This document shows positions 7,723 through 13,182 of a stretch of 13,190 bases of DNA, in pieces. The position numbers were made by a program, and so were the translations under genes. The notes below the pieces were generated by a model. The model searched no databases. It had not been told where the DNA came from and saw only the letters and a program-made list of their open reading frames with translations. Source of the stretch: Ruminococcus flavefaciens (GTDB lineage: Bacteria; Bacillota; Clostridia; Oscillospirales; Ruminococcaceae); the NCBI GenBank assembly GCA_004554385.1, contig SFMO01000082.1, positions 1-13,190 of the forward strand, given 5' to 3'. Every line of letters starts with the position of its first letter. Positions within the stretch are counted from its first letter, which is position 1.

Positions 7723-8215
7723 ATTTCTTCTCCTTTGCCGCAGATACTGAGGAGCAGCTCTGCATCAATGTCCAGATCATTGTCGTTTCTTCAACCTTAG
7801 CGGAATCACCGAGAACGTCCATAAGGTTGATGACCTTCATATCCTTGTTAGCAGCGCCTGCAAGAGCGTCTTCTACCCATTCATCGGACTCTCCGCCCAC
7901 ATATACGAACAGGTCGCAGTTGGATATCTTCATCATATCATCAGCGGTAGGCTGGTAGCTGTGAAGGTCAACACCATTGTCGAGCAAATAAGTAAGCTCA
8001 ACATTGTCAGCGTGATCGCCGAGTATTTCCTTGACCCAGTCGTACTCAGGGAAGATAGTGCAAACTACACTGAAAGGATCAGAGTTTGCTTTGTTAGCAG
8101 CCTGTGTTGTTGCTTCTGTCTTACTGCTTGAAGAACTGTTCGATGAGCAGCCTGTCATTCCCATTGCAGCCATAGTAAGTGTTACGGCATAAATGCCAAA
8201 TTTTTTCTTAAACAT
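7685..8215 (-). CDS. Truncated zinc ABC transporter substrate-binding lipoprotein (ZnuA/AdcA type), probable pseudogene
   Basis: Signal peptide with lipobox-like MTGC (Cys23), a Ser-rich spacer, then the first lobe of a cluster A-I metal-binding protein: FSVVCTIFPEYDWVKEILG, GVDLHSYQPTADDM (the first zinc-ligand His) and DLFVYVGGESDEWV. Homology stops near KVEE at about 7787. The remaining residues to the stop at 7685 are unrelated, Cys/Ser-rich and overlap the start of bioA by 38 bp. The His-rich loop, the second lobe and the other metal ligands are missing, so about half the usual 300 residues are gone. The permease and ATPase genes (znuB, znuC) expected downstream are also absent. I chose Met at 8215 rather than 8266 because GGAGG lies upstream of it and the signal peptide starts there. 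It is unlikely to work in zinc uptake alone. Confidence 0.8.
   Translation of the reverse strand: MFKKKFGIYAVTLTMAAMGMTGCSSNSSSSSKTEATTQAANKANSDPFSVVCTIFPEYDWVKEILGDHADNVELTYLLDNGVDLHSYQPTADDMMKISNCDLFVYVGGESDEWVEDALAGAANKDMKVINLMDVLGDSAKVEETTMIWTLMQSCSSVSAAKEKKYDMVSICTNENS
7719..7790 (-). pseudogene. Out-of-frame C-terminal tail of a lost gene preceding bioA
   Basis: In the frame one off from the zinc-protein ORF there is an open stretch of 23 codons ending DLDIDAELLLSICGKGEEI, whose stop forms an ATGA overlap with the bioA start. It carries the ribosome site for bioA. It reads like a natural protein C-terminus, and the overlap is typical of genes in one operon, so it may be what remains of a bio gene such as bioD or bioB. 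The identity is a guess from context. Confidence 0.4.
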
Positions 8216-8268
8216 AAAAATAGAACCTCCGAATTGAATAATTGAATCACATAAATCAAGGCGCACTT

Positions 8269-8292
8269 AAAAAAGGGGGCATACTGCTCCTT
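8269..8292 (-). terminator. Weak terminator-like hairpin before the zinc-protein gene
   Basis: On the minus strand AAGGAGC-AGTAT-GCCCCCTT forms an imperfect stem (one A-C mismatch) and is followed by a run of T's. It lies in the 171-bp gap between the small membrane protein gene and the zinc-protein gene, where I see no clear promoter. It may reduce read-through. Confidence 0.35.
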
Positions 8293-8386
8293 AAACGCCA
8301 TTTTTCCCATGTATCAAGAGCATACTTATTTCAAGGAGGAAATACCAGAACACACTTTTATTCAAACATGGGATAAGCGTCAATAT

Positions 8387-8689
8387 TCAATTCAGAAGCT
8401 CCACTTTAAGAGAAATAAGAGTTGTATGTTCAGAGTGAGATCTTATAATGATATTGCAAAGAGCCGCAACAATGCAGAGCATCAGCGTAAGCTGTAATGC
8501 TCCTGCAACCGCTGTTCCAAGCGTATGCAGCGTTTTATGGCACTCTGCAAGCTCCATACAGATGGAGCAGTCCTCACCCGTACAATCATGATCTGCGTGA
8601 ACAATAATATAGGCAGATGAGCAGAATATAACAAGGCTGAATACCATAAGCACTATCCACGATATTGCTCTGTTTCTGCTTTTTGACAT
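8387..8689 (-). CDS. Small membrane protein with Cys/His-rich extracellular loop
   Basis: A 100-residue protein with two hydrophobic segments (about 9-30 and 57-82) flanking a short loop HADHDCTGEDCSICMELAEC (residues 31-50) followed by His51. The loop holds three His and four Cys within 21 residues, a spacing that could bind a metal ion. I do not recognise a named family. The start has GAGGTGAG upstream, and only 16 bp separate it from the regulator gene, so the two should be co-transcribed. Its place between a Fur-family regulator and a zinc-binding lipoprotein suggests a role in metal sensing or transfer at the membrane; this is inferred from context. Confidence 0.75.
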   Translation of the reverse strand: MSKSRNRAISWIVLMVFSLVIFCSSAYIIVHADHDCTGEDCSICMELAECHKTLHTLGTAVAGALQLTLMLCIVAALCNIIIRSHSEHTTLISLKVELLN

Positions 8690-8705
8690 ATCTGCTCACC
8701 TCGCT

Positions 8706-9098
8706 TTACTTGCATTTATCACATATTCCGAGTATTTCTATATCTTCGTCAGTTCCTATCGAAACATTATGTTTCAGTTCATCTATGATATCGCAACAGA
8801 CTTTTTCATCAATATGCTGAATCGCACCGCATATCTTACATCGGACACTGATCTTGCCTATATTCTCATTTGATAGTCGATACTGATATTCACGGTTCTG
8901 ATTGATCTTACGCCGCACAATACCATTTTTTACAAGATCGCTCATAATTCTATAAACCGTACTTTCGGAAGGAGAACAACTGACGGCACTATTGGAACGT
9001 ATACCTTCGATGATCTCTTTTACAGTAAATGCCTTCCCGATATTAGTCTCAAGAAAAGATAATATACTGGCTCGCTGCATGGTTTTGTATGTCGCCAT
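8706..9098 (-). CDS. Fur-family metal-responsive repressor (Zur/Fur/PerR group)
   Basis: A 130-residue regulator: winged-helix DNA-binding domain (about 5-80, with QRASILSFLE and SPSESTVYRIMSDLVKNGIV) and a C-terminal dimerisation domain with two CxxC pairs (Cys87/Cys90 and Cys126/Cys129) for the structural zinc. The His cluster that most Fur proteins carry just before the first CxxC (HHHH-type) is replaced by IGKISVRC, and only His95 and His110 remain, so the regulatory metal site is reduced or different. Neighbours point to zinc, and Zur is the best guess. GGGGTG precedes the ATG by five bases. A Fur-box-like palindrome at its own promoter suggests autorepression. Confidence 0.88.
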   Translation of the reverse strand: MATYKTMQRASILSFLETNIGKAFTVKEIIEGIRSNSAVSCSPSESTVYRIMSDLVKNGIVRRKINQNREYQYRLSNENIGKISVRCKICGAIQHIDEKVCCDIIDELKHNVSIGTDEDIEILGICDKCK

Positions 9099-9122
9099 TG
9101 TTTCACCCCATTCGACTAAATA

Positions 9123-9143
9123 TGAAAACGATAATCATTTTCA
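9123..9143 (-). promoter_or_regulatory. Fur-box-like operator at the regulator's start site
   Basis: A 21-bp imperfect palindrome (arms TGAAAA/TTTTCA) contains CGATAATCATTTTCA, which matches the 7-1-7 Bacillus Fur box TGATAATNATTATCA at 12 of 14 defined positions. It lies immediately downstream of the -10 element, where bound repressor would block initiation. Confidence 0.7.
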
Positions 9144-9150
9144 GTTTTAT

Positions 9151-9179
9151 ATTATATTCGCAAGTTAACTGTTTGTCAA
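9151..9179 (-). promoter_or_regulatory. Consensus promoter of the Fur-family operon
   Basis: On the minus strand TTGACA (9179-9174) and TATAAT (9156-9151) are exactly 17 bp apart. Transcription should start near 9144, at the edge of the palindrome, and run through the regulator, the small membrane protein and possibly the truncated zinc protein and bioA. Confidence 0.9.
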
Positions 9180-9213
9180 TAATTCACTTGCTAATTCTAC
9201 TTCTTAAACAAAA

Positions 9214-9228
9214 TGATAATTGTTTTCG
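9214..9228. promoter_or_regulatory. Second Fur-box-like site upstream of the promoter
   Basis: TGATAATTGTTTTCG matches the Fur box at 11 of 14 defined positions. It lies about 35 bp upstream of the -35 element, so it could assist repression or be a chance match in A/T-rich DNA. Confidence 0.4.
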
Positions 9229-9280
9229 TTTTTATTATAGTGTTCTTGACTATTTTGGAAGTGATCGTAATTGAATTAGT

Positions 9281-9303
9281 TGATAATATAGGATTTATTA
9301 TCA
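9281..9303. repeat. Inverted repeat with TGATAAT half-sites
   Basis: TGATAATA and TATTATCA form a perfect 8-bp inverted repeat separated by seven bases. The half-sites resemble Fur half-sites but the spacing is wider. From here to about 9404 I see no gene; only a short palindrome around GGTACC (9372-9386) stands out. Confidence 0.5.
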
Positions 9304-9404
9304 CGTAATTCAAGATGTCTTGACAGGGAACTTTTAGGCATACACACGAAATACACGTTTTGCGCCCCATTACCTGGTACCAAGGTAGTAATAGAGAGAT
9401 ACAA

Positions 9405-9433
9405 AAGAAAAAAGCCCGAATAATCGGACTTTT
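9405..9433 (-). terminator. Rho-independent terminator on the minus strand
   Basis: The minus strand reads AAAAGTCCGA-TTAT-TCGGGCTTTT followed by a T-rich run. The stem is fully paired only as minus-strand RNA, where the middle pair is U-G; on the plus strand it is a C-A mismatch. It ends the transcript that would start at about 9743. Confidence 0.8.
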
Positions 9434-9648
9434 GAATGTGCTGCCTGTACGAAACAGATGGCTTTCATGCGCGGAAAAACAATTCGCGTCCCAGAAAAAC
9501 TGAGACGCGAAACTGTCCGCGGGGGCTCCCCGCTGTGTTATCTGTACTAAATAGATGACAGTGCCGTAAGCGATGTACAACTATCATTCCCGATAACGGT
9601 AAGCGAGCTTTGCGAGCGACAACGTGGTCGCGGGCACAGGCTCTGTGC

Positions 9649-9702
9649 TGGTGCGGGTGACAGGAGTTGAACCTGCACGGATTGCTCCGCCAGAACCTAA
9701 AG
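9649..9702 (-). pseudogene. tRNA-Leu 3' half (anticodon loop to CCA), likely attachment-site remnant
   Basis: The minus strand shows TTTAGGT (anticodon loop, UAG), the 3' strand of the anticodon stem TCTGG, a class II variable arm CGGA-GCAA-TCCG, a T-arm GCAGG-TTCAACT-CCTGT, the acceptor strand CACCCGC, then A and CCA. The partner strand GCGGGTG, the D-arm and the 5' anticodon strand are absent upstream: GTATC stands where CCAGA is needed. Homology therefore stops inside the anticodon loop, a common crossover point of tyrosine integrases. This is the pattern expected where an element inserted in a tRNA gene and left the original 3' half behind. Confidence 0.75.
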
Positions 9703-9749
9703 ATACGTCAACGCCATTGAAACGAACGTTCTCTTATTTAACTAAACCC

Positions 9750-9778
9750 ATTATAGCACGTATTTCCGCGGTTGTCAA
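9750..9778 (-). promoter_or_regulatory. Consensus promoter reading into the tRNA-Leu fragment
   Basis: On the minus strand TTGACA (9778-9773) and TATAAT (9755-9750) are 17 bp apart, followed by GGG where initiation is expected (about 9743-9748). This is tRNA-promoter-like strength, with nothing but the tRNA fragment and structured RNA downstream. Confidence 0.85.
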
Positions 9779-9855
9779 GTAGTTTTTTGAAAATATCTGA
9801 AGATCTGTGAGAAAGTGTGTCTCTAAGGCTTGACAAAATATCAAAGAAAAACGTG

Positions 9856-9884
9856 TTGACAATGTGTAACAGATGTGATACAAT
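9856..9884 (+). promoter_or_regulatory. Promoter and candidate operator of the toxin-antitoxin operon
   Basis: TTGACA (9856-9861) and TACAAT (9879-9884) are 17 bp apart. The spacer carries an imperfect palindrome GTGTAACAGATGTGATAC (9864-9881), whose position between -35 and -10 suits autorepression by a ribbon-helix-helix antitoxin. Confidence 0.75.
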
Positions 9885-9920
9885 ATAATCAGAATAATAA
9901 CGAAAGGTCAGGTGAGTTTT

Positions 9921-10220
9921 ATGGCTAAAACTGATACTATCCACATTCGTGTAAACGAGGAAACCAAGAATAATGCCGAGCAGACACTTGCTATGCTTGG
10001 GCTTACGATCTCAGATGCCGTCAATATGCTGCTCTGTCAGGTCAACCTCACCGGAAGTCTGCCGTTTCCGGTACAGCTTCCTGCACCTCAGAGCGTTATA
10101 ATCAACAGCCGAGCTGACATTGAAAGAAAGCTCGCTGAAGCCGAACAGGATATAGCTGAAGGAAACGTATCTGTCGCCGATGAAGCATTTGCAAGACTGG
10201 AGAGCAAATATGCTCTATAA
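9921..10220 (+). CDS. RelB/DinJ-family antitoxin
   Basis: A 99-residue antitoxin. The N-terminal 45 residues (TDTIHIRVNEETKNNAEQTL, LGLTISDAVNMLL) form a ribbon-helix-helix DNA-binding domain typical of RelB/DinJ proteins; the charged C-terminal half should wrap and neutralise the toxin. The ATG at 9921 has AGGTGA five bases upstream; a GTG at 9912 in frame is less likely because it falls inside that ribosome site. It overlaps the toxin start by 11 bp. The complex probably represses its own promoter through the palindrome at 9864-9881. Confidence 0.92.
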   Translation: MAKTDTIHIRVNEETKNNAEQTLAMLGLTISDAVNMLLCQVNLTGSLPFPVQLPAPQSVIINSRADIERKLAEAEQDIAEGNVSVADEAFARLESKYAL

Positions 10221-10515
10221 GATACTTGTCACTAAATCCTTTGAGTCGGACCTTGATAGTGTTTTGTTGTACATTGCGGGAACTTTGAAGAACAGAAGTG
10301 CAGCAAGCAGCCTGCTTAAAAAGGTCAAAGATAACGTAGCTATGCTGGATTCAGCACCGCTTGCGTTCCCTGTATATCCAAATATTTCTAAAATAAACTA
10401 TCATTTTATCCCTGTCGGAAACTACCTGATTTTTTATCACGTTGATGAGAGCAAGAAAATTGTTTGCATCGACCGCTTACTATATTCGGCACGTAATATC
10501 GAAGCCGTATTATGA
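10210..10515 (+). CDS. RelE/ParE-family toxin
   Basis: A 101-residue toxin of the RelE/ParE fold: an N-terminal strand LYKILVTKSFESDLDSVLLYI, a helical middle and the strand pair YHFIPVGNYLIFYHVDESKKIVCIDRLLYSARN. Proteins of this fold either cleave mRNA at the ribosome (RelE) or poison gyrase (ParE), and sequence alone does not settle which. The start at 10210 has GGAGAG seven bases upstream within the antitoxin gene and overlaps the antitoxin stop, as is usual for coupled pairs; an ATG at 10180 lacks a ribosome site and deepens the overlap. A strong hairpin follows the stop. Confidence 0.9.
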   Translation: MLYKILVTKSFESDLDSVLLYIAGTLKNRSAASSLLKKVKDNVAMLDSAPLAFPVYPNISKINYHFIPVGNYLIFYHVDESKKIVCIDRLLYSARNIEAVL

Positions 10516-10541
10516 TTTAGATTGTCAAAGAATATGAAATT

Positions 10542-10568
10542 AAGCTCCCCGAATCACTCGGGGAGCTT
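10542..10568. terminator. Terminator hairpin, probably bidirectional
   Basis: A perfect 11-bp stem AAGCTCCCCGA/TCGGGGAGCTT with an ATCAC loop, 26 bases after the toxin stop and just beyond the 3' end of the minus-strand dockerin remnant. The following T-tract is weak in the plus direction (CGCTTTATT) and slightly better on the minus strand (TTAATTT). Confidence 0.8.
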
Positions 10569-10572
10569 CGCT

Positions 10573-10878
10573 TTATTCTACCAGCATTCTTCTCATCAGG
10601 CAGAGGTCAAATACATCGAGCCTGTTATCTTCGCATAGGTCGCCTGCCTGCCAGTTTGCAAGCTCAGCGTCGGGAGCCGCAAGCAGCCACCGCTGTAATA
10701 GTACAAGGTCGGACACATTGAAGCTGCCGTCAGCGTTCACATCTCCCGTAATATAGGATCCTCTGCGGAGTGTGTCGTTTATCACCTTCAGCAGCGACTT
10801 TTCACCCTTTGCGTCCTGCGTGAGCTGCCATATCATAATGTAGCCACAGCTTTTGGCAAGCTCCGCTTTTTTCGCCAT
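10573..10878 (-). pseudogene. 3' remnant of a dockerin-bearing glycoside hydrolase (possibly GH18)
   Basis: The 101-residue frame starts abruptly: no ribosome site, no signal peptide, and a stop codon 18 bases upstream of the ATG. Residues 10-38 (CGYIMIWQLTQD, SLLKVINDTL) resemble the last strand and helix of a GH18-type barrel. Residues 45-101 are a dockerin: GDVNADGSFNVSD with loop residues Asp46, Asn48, Asp50, Asp57, and a second repeat AGDLCEDNRLDVFD in which Cys replaces the usual Asn and Asn the usual Gly. It looks like the surviving end of a cellulosomal enzyme whose 5' part was lost when the adjoining A/T-rich cas region arrived. It cannot be exported as it stands. Confidence 0.7.
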
Positions 10879-11056
10879 TGTAAAAGAGTATGCTTAGTTC
10901 GAGAATTGGATATGAACTGTAAACTTAAAATAACTGTGAGAAAATACTCGTGGGTATTTGTGTTATTTTGATACTTTACAAAGTTTTAAAGGTAAATTTT
11001 AAATATGAATTATTTTTAAACATTTTTGTAGTGATAAGAAAAAATATTGTATGTTA
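10879..11056. other. A/T-rich intergenic stretch upstream of cas3
   Basis: Between the dockerin remnant and the cas3 promoter I find no ORF, no tRNA, no CRISPR repeats and no convincing hairpin. Composition is distinctly A/T-richer than the DNA left of 9100, in keeping with the cas3 gene that follows. Confidence 0.6.
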
Positions 11057-11085
11057 TTGACTGTATTATTGAATAATGTTATAAT
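11057..11085 (+). promoter_or_regulatory. Promoter of cas3
   Basis: TTGACT (11057-11062) and TATAAT (11080-11085) with a 17-bp spacer, giving a start near 11092 and a leader of about 48 nt. AGAGGT precedes the cas3 ATG. Confidence 0.85.
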
Positions 11086-11139
11086 ATTTGTGTTGCATAT
11101 ATCCATCAAATTCTTTTTGGATTAAGGAAAGAGGTAGTT

Positions 11140-13173
11140 ATGAAATATGCCCATAAATCAGAACACAGTGAACAAAGTATAAAGCAGCACCTTATAGGCG
11201 TAGCTGAACTTGCATCGCATTACTCTAATGATATAATGCGCGATCTTGCATATAAAGTTGGTTTAGCACATGATATAGGCAAGTATGCTGAGGCTTTTCA
11301 AAATAGACTTGAAGGTAGCAGTATACGCTATGAGCATTCCGTTTGTGGAGCAATTGAAATTGGTAAACTAGCTAAAAGTGATATTGAAATAAATATGTCA
11401 TATATGCTGCAATACTGTATAGCTGGACATCACACCGGGTTGCCGGACGGCGGTACGGCAGTTGACAGTGCGGACGCCGATAATACACTTCATGCAAAGC
11501 TGAACCGCAAGAAGTATTATACAGGAGATGCTGATTATAGTTCGTATATAACTGAAATCCAACTTGAACTGCCTGATTATTCTGAACTTTTGAAAATTAT
11601 TTTCAAAAATCAGAACAGAATTGAAGCAATTGAAAAATATGCATTTTTTACGCGATATCTTTTTTCGTGTCTGACTGATGCAGATTATATTGATACAGAG
11701 CGGTTTTTTTCACCTGATACTGACAGAGAACTTGATGCTGATTTTGGGAAGATGCTTGATATAATCAATGAAGAATTGAAAAAACGTTCACTTGATTCTG
11801 ATACTCCGTTGAAAATTGCAAGAACAGAATTGCAGGAGCAGGCTTTCGAGAATTGTCTGGGTGATTCACGGATAAATATACTTGATATGCCGACTGGAAG
11901 CGGAAAGACTCTTTGCAGTATGAAAATAGCTTTAAAAAAGCTGATTGAACATGAAAAGAAACGTATCATTTATGTGATTCCGTATACAAGCATAATTGAG
12001 CAGACAGCCGAAACATTTGAGTCGTTATTTGGAAAATATGCAGATATAGTTCAGCATCATTCAAACTATTGTTATGATGATGAAAAAGAAAACAGTACAG
12101 CCGAAAAGTTAAAGCGTTCAACCGAAAATTGGGATGCACCTGTTATAATAACCACAAGTGTACAATTCTTTCAGTCCTTGTATCATTATAAAGGTTCGGG
12201 ACTGCGGAAGATGCATAACATGGCAGATGCGGTTATTGTATTTGATGAGGTGCATATGCTTCCTGAGATATATTTACAGCCATGTCTGAGAGCAATAGGG
12301 TTAATTACAGAATATCTTAACAGTGAGGTGCTGTTTCTTTCGGCAACAATGCCTGATTTTTCCGAACTATTTGAAAGATACAGCGGCAATGCTTCTTATG
12401 ATGAATTGATCAAGGATAAGAGCGGTTTCGGATATTTTCAGAAATGCAGGTATACAAATCTCGGGAAAACAGATATTGAAAATATTGCTGTAAAAGCTGA
12501 TAATTATGATTCGAGTCTGATAATAGTCAACAGCCGAAAAACAGCAAGAGAAGTGTATCAGCTTTTATCAGGTAAGAAGTATCATTTGTCTACATATATG
12601 ACACCATACGATCGTTCTGAAACAATAAAGCAGATACGTGATGATTTGAATAAACTGCGGAATAATTCAGCTGATGCTGAGAAAATAACCGTTGTATCGA
12701 CTTCACTTGTTGAGGCAGGTGTTGACCTCGATTTTCAGGCAGTATTCAGACAGCTTGCTGGACTTGACAGTATATTGCAGTCAGGAGGAAGATGTAACCG
12801 TGAGGGAAGAATGGAATATGGAGATGTTTTTATATTTGAAACTGACGAAAAAATAAGTGGAGATATGGAAATACGTGCAGGAATACTAAAGGATATGCTT
12901 GAAAAAGGACTTGATATAACGTCTGAGGAATGTATCAGAGAGTATTACAGGAGATTATTCAGATATTCGGATGATATTATAGAGCAGAATACTATTGCCA
13001 AAGAATGCAACGGATTTGACAATATATCATTCAGAACATATGCGGAAGGATTTGAGTTTATAAAAGATGAAACAATAAGCGTTGTGATTAATAATAATTC
13101 TGAGACTGAAAAGCTTGTACAACAGCTTGAATATGGCGGTAAATATATCAGGCGAAAATTGAGCAAGCGATAA
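11140..13173 (+). CDS. cas3: CRISPR-associated helicase-nuclease Cas3 (HD plus DExD/H)
   Basis: A 677-residue type I CRISPR effector that unwinds and degrades DNA flagged by Cascade. The N-terminal HD nuclease is complete: His17, HDIGK (His44-Asp45, Lys48), EHS (His66) and GHHTGLPDGG (His97-His98). The SF2 helicase follows: MPTGSGKT (Walker A Lys256), IPYTSIIEQ, FDEVH (369-372), LSATMPD (400-406), STSLVEAGVDLDF (520-532) and QSGGRCNREGR (547-557, two arginines of motif VI). YMTPYDR has Asp491 where many Cas3 proteins have His. The protein ends KYIRRKLSKR soon after the region where family members usually begin a C-terminal domain of some tens of residues, so this end may be short or frameshifted. 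Being first in the operon fits subtype I-C or similar; the subtype cannot be fixed without the neighbours. The gene is A/T-rich compared with the left half of the window. Confidence 0.94.
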   Translation: MKYAHKSEHSEQSIKQHLIGVAELASHYSNDIMRDLAYKVGLAHDIGKYAEAFQNRLEGSSIRYEHSVCGAIEIGKLAKSDIEINMSYMLQYCIAGHHTGLPDGGTAVDSADADNTLHAKLNRKKYYTGDADYSSYITEIQLELPDYSELLKIIFKNQNRIEAIEKYAFFTRYLFSCLTDADYIDTERFFSPDTDRELDADFGKMLDIINEELKKRSLDSDTPLKIARTELQEQAFENCLGDSRINILDMPTGSGKTLCSMKIALKKLIEHEKKRIIYVIPYTSIIEQTAETFESLFGKYADIVQHHSNYCYDDEKENSTAEKLKRSTENWDAPVIITTSVQFFQSLYHYKGSGLRKMHNMADAVIVFDEVHMLPEIYLQPCLRAIGLITEYLNSEVLFLSATMPDFSELFERYSGNASYDELIKDKSGFGYFQKCRYTNLGKTDIENIAVKADNYDSSLIIVNSRKTAREVYQLLSGKKYHLSTYMTPYDRSETIKQIRDDLNKLRNNSADAEKITVVSTSLVEAGVDLDFQAVFRQLAGLDSILQSGGRCNREGRMEYGDVFIFETDEKISGDMEIRAGILKDMLEKGLDITSEECIREYYRRLFRYSDDIIEQNTIAKECNGFDNISFRTYAEGFEFIKDETISVVINNNSETEKLVQQLEYGGKYIRRKLSKR

Positions 13174-13182
13174 AAGAAATAA

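Larger units (their letters stand above)
9405..9743 (-). ncRNA. Putative structured RNA of about 340 nt containing a tRNA-Leu 3' half
   Basis: No protein gene fits here, yet the minus strand has a consensus promoter at one end and a terminator at the other. Between them are the 3' half of a tRNA-Leu gene (9702-9649) and several helices: GCACAG/CTGTGC and GCGAC/GTCGC just after it, CTGT-ATCT/AGAT-ACAG around 9537-9560, GCGGGG/CCCCGC at 9519-9533, and a 12-bp stem at 9483-9511 that is intact only as minus-strand RNA because it contains a G-U pair. The RNA matches no class I know: no tmRNA tag, RNase P, SRP or 6S hallmarks. It may be a real small RNA, or a broken tRNA locus whose transcription signals survive. 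Confidence 0.4.

Noticed and set aside
9197..9580. A 127-codon minus-strand ORF, Phe/Ser-rich.
   Set aside because: It overlaps the structured RNA and its terminator, has no ribosome site, and its composition reflects hairpins and A/T-rich DNA rather than coding.
9405..9743. Two-piece (permuted) tmRNA, because a CCA-ending T-arm lies near the 5' end of a ~340-nt transcript.
   Set aside because: No tag-peptide reading frame, no GCGGGTG strand downstream to pair with the acceptor, and no tmRNA core. The variable arm and UAG loop fit tRNA-Leu instead.
9649..9920. tRNA-Leu interrupted by a group I intron in the anticodon loop.
   Set aside because: No 5' half (GCGGGTG, D-arm) is found upstream on the minus strand before the antitoxin gene, and the gap is occupied by promoters.
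10879..11139. CRISPR array or leader upstream of cas3.
   Set aside because: No repeat of 25-40 bases recurs with spacers; the stretch is only A/T-rich with one promoter.
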